From Deltaproteobacteria bacterium (lineage in GTDB: Bacteria; Desulfobacterota; Binatia; UBA9968): a stretch of 5,792 nucleotides of DNA. Made by a program: the position numbers and the translations under genes. Positions 4,984 to 5,792 of the stretch are shown here, piece by piece. The stretch lies in the NCBI GenBank assembly GCA_020027655.1, contig JAHKKJ010000268.1:1-5792 (forward strand). Reading direction: 5' to 3'. Below the pieces are notes generated by a model. That model searched no databases. It saw only the letters and a program-made list of their open reading frames with translations, and had not been told where the DNA came from. Within the stretch, counting starts at the first letter, position 1. The number at the start of each line of letters is the position of its first letter.

Positions 4984-5013
4984 CTCATATCGAGAAACAT
5001 CCATCTTTGTCAA
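4984..5013 (-). promoter_or_regulatory. Candidate sigma70-type promoter of the alpha/beta-hydrolase
   Basis: On the minus strand, a perfect TTGACA (5008-5013) is followed after 18 nt by TATGAG (4984-4989, four of six -10 matches). This gives a leader of about 59 nt and places the start well upstream of the strong ribosome binding site. The position and the perfect -35 make it the best promoter in the window. Confidence 0.5.
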
Positions 5014-5273
5014 AACAAAAAGCTTGAATCAAAAGCACAGAAGCAAGACACGGAAATGATCCGACGCGTTACTGGACGCCGCGCCGTCCCGCGTGTTATA
5101 GCCAAGCATAATCCTCACTCCTCGGCCTAAGGACATAAACAGACATTATTCCTTTTCGCCGGCTGTGGAGACTTGCTCTGCATTCACCTCCGATTCATAA
5201 AGAAGAGCCTCAAGCGCCAACGAGTAAGGCCGCTCCGTCGGAAGCTTCGCGCCCGTTTCGGGGTCCTCTGAAT

Positions 5274-5792
5274 GTGTTGCTTCGGTTTCGGACCTTCGAG
5301 GCGCTGCGCCATCGCGAATACCGCTTGATCTGGTACGGGCAAATCTTTGCGTCCATGGGGACATGGATGGATCAGGTTACCCGCGGTTGGCTCATCTATG
5401 AGCTGACGGACTCCGCCCTCCAGCTCGGCCTGGTGCGGGGAATTCAAGCCATACCCTTTCTCTTGTTATCTCCCGTGGCGGGCAGCGTCGCCGACCGCTA
5501 TTCGCGCAAGATGCAGGTGGTGCTTACCCAAACTGCCGACGGGATATTGTATGCAGCGATGGCGTTGCTGATTTTTACCGGCCTGATCCGGCCGTGGCAC
5601 GTCTATGTCACCGCGGTCTTGATGGCTATTGTCCAAACCTTTCTGCAGCCGGCACGGGCCGCTCTGATCTCCGATGCTGTGCCGCCCAATAATCTGACCA
5701 ATGCCATCGGTCTCAACGCCGTCGTCTTCAACGCCGCGCGCAGCACCGGCCCCGCCCTCGCAGGCGTGCTCATCGCCAAGTTCGGCACCGGC
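5274..5792 (+). CDS. MFS transporter, EntS/MFS_3-like, N-terminal part (runs off window)
   Basis: The first 173 codons of an inner-membrane proton-driven exporter; full-length members have about 400-540 residues, so under half is present. The family-typical N-terminus FEALRHREYRLIWYGQ (8-23) leads into TM1 (about 19-44, with GTWMDQVTRGWLIYELT). TM2 (about 51-70) ends in the MFS motif-A loop GSVADRYSRK (70-79). TM3 covers about 84-105, and TM4 about 110-130 (VYVTAVLMAIVQTFLQPARAA). The stretch NAIGLNAVVFNAARSTGPALAG (143-164) is the conserved TM5 region of EntS-type carriers. Known relatives export siderophores such as enterobactin, macrolides or other hydrophobic compounds; the substrate here cannot be told. 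No ATG precedes the family N-terminus in frame. GTG 5274 (or TTG 5277) fits best, although the preceding bases offer only a weak GGGG at 5260-5263. A frameshift or sequencing error in the true 5' end is possible. Confidence 0.82.
   Translation, partial: MLLRFRTFEALRHREYRLIWYGQIFASMGTWMDQVTRGWLIYELTDSALQLGLVRGIQAIPFLLLSPVAGSVADRYSRKMQVVLTQTADGILYAAMALLIFTGLIRPWHVYVTAVLMAIVQTFLQPARAALISDAVPPNNLTNAIGLNAVVFNAARSTGPALAGVLIAKFGTG

Larger units (their letters stand above)
4919..5273. other. Divergent intergenic region before the MFS gene
   Basis: The left part holds the alpha/beta-hydrolase ribosome binding site, a small leader hairpin (4958-4978) and its promoter (4984-5013). Between 5014 and about 5138 I see no gene or clear signal. 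From 5139 the plus frame leading into the MFS gene is open (the last in-frame stop is TAA at 5136-5138), but it lacks an ATG and reads as a Pro/Ala/Ser-rich string unlike the MFS family. I therefore treat 5139-5273 as probably non-coding. Confidence 0.55.

Noticed and set aside
5146..5447. Two minus-strand open frames opposite the MFS N-terminus
   Set aside because: The translations are compositionally odd and match nothing, while the plus strand carries clear MFS motifs.

Overview
The window looks like chromosomal DNA from an uncultured or environmental Gram-negative-type bacterium. Coding parts are moderately GC-rich, starts carry strong GGAGG-type ribosome binding sites, and the gaps are full of short palindromic and low-complexity repeats. 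Periplasmic solute-binding proteins of two families, a COG3618-type amidohydrolase, an alpha/beta esterase and an EntS-like exporter are a mix common in soil and sediment proteobacterial and related lineages (Binatia/Deltaproteobacteria, Rokubacteria, Tectomicrobia). That placement is an impression from gene content and repeat style, not a demonstrated assignment.

Layout: 1-272 is non-coding and holds an 18-nt direct repeat flanking an A/T-rich imperfect inverted repeat. 273 to about 985 (minus) is a broken NMT1/THI5-like ABC substrate-binding protein gene, lacking its N-terminus and carrying one frameshift. 1021-1130 shows nothing recognisable. 1131-1520 (minus) is a VOC/glyoxalase-fold protein. 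It lies 62 bp downstream of 1583-2608 (minus), a TctC/Bug-type solute-binding protein with a signal peptide, so the two probably form one transcript. 2609-2982 is a divergent intergenic region holding a two-hairpin REP-like element with compensatory base changes, two smaller related hairpins, and a sigma70-like promoter that begins inside the repeat. 2983-4008 (plus) is an amidohydrolase. It converges on 4055-4918 (minus), an alpha/beta-hydrolase with its own good promoter. 4919-5273 is a divergent intergenic region. From about 5274 to the window end (plus) is the N-terminal 173 residues of an MFS exporter.

Together the genes suggest scavenging and processing of small organic acids or esters: a periplasmic carboxylate binder, a VOC enzyme, a lactonase/amidohydrolase-type enzyme, an esterase and an efflux carrier. 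Only the binder and VOC gene look co-transcribed; the others are separate units, so a shared pathway is inference. I see no CRISPR array, transposase, tRNA, rRNA, phage gene or defence system. The most noteworthy content is the repeat structure and the decayed gene bounded by repeat copies, not a clear new system.
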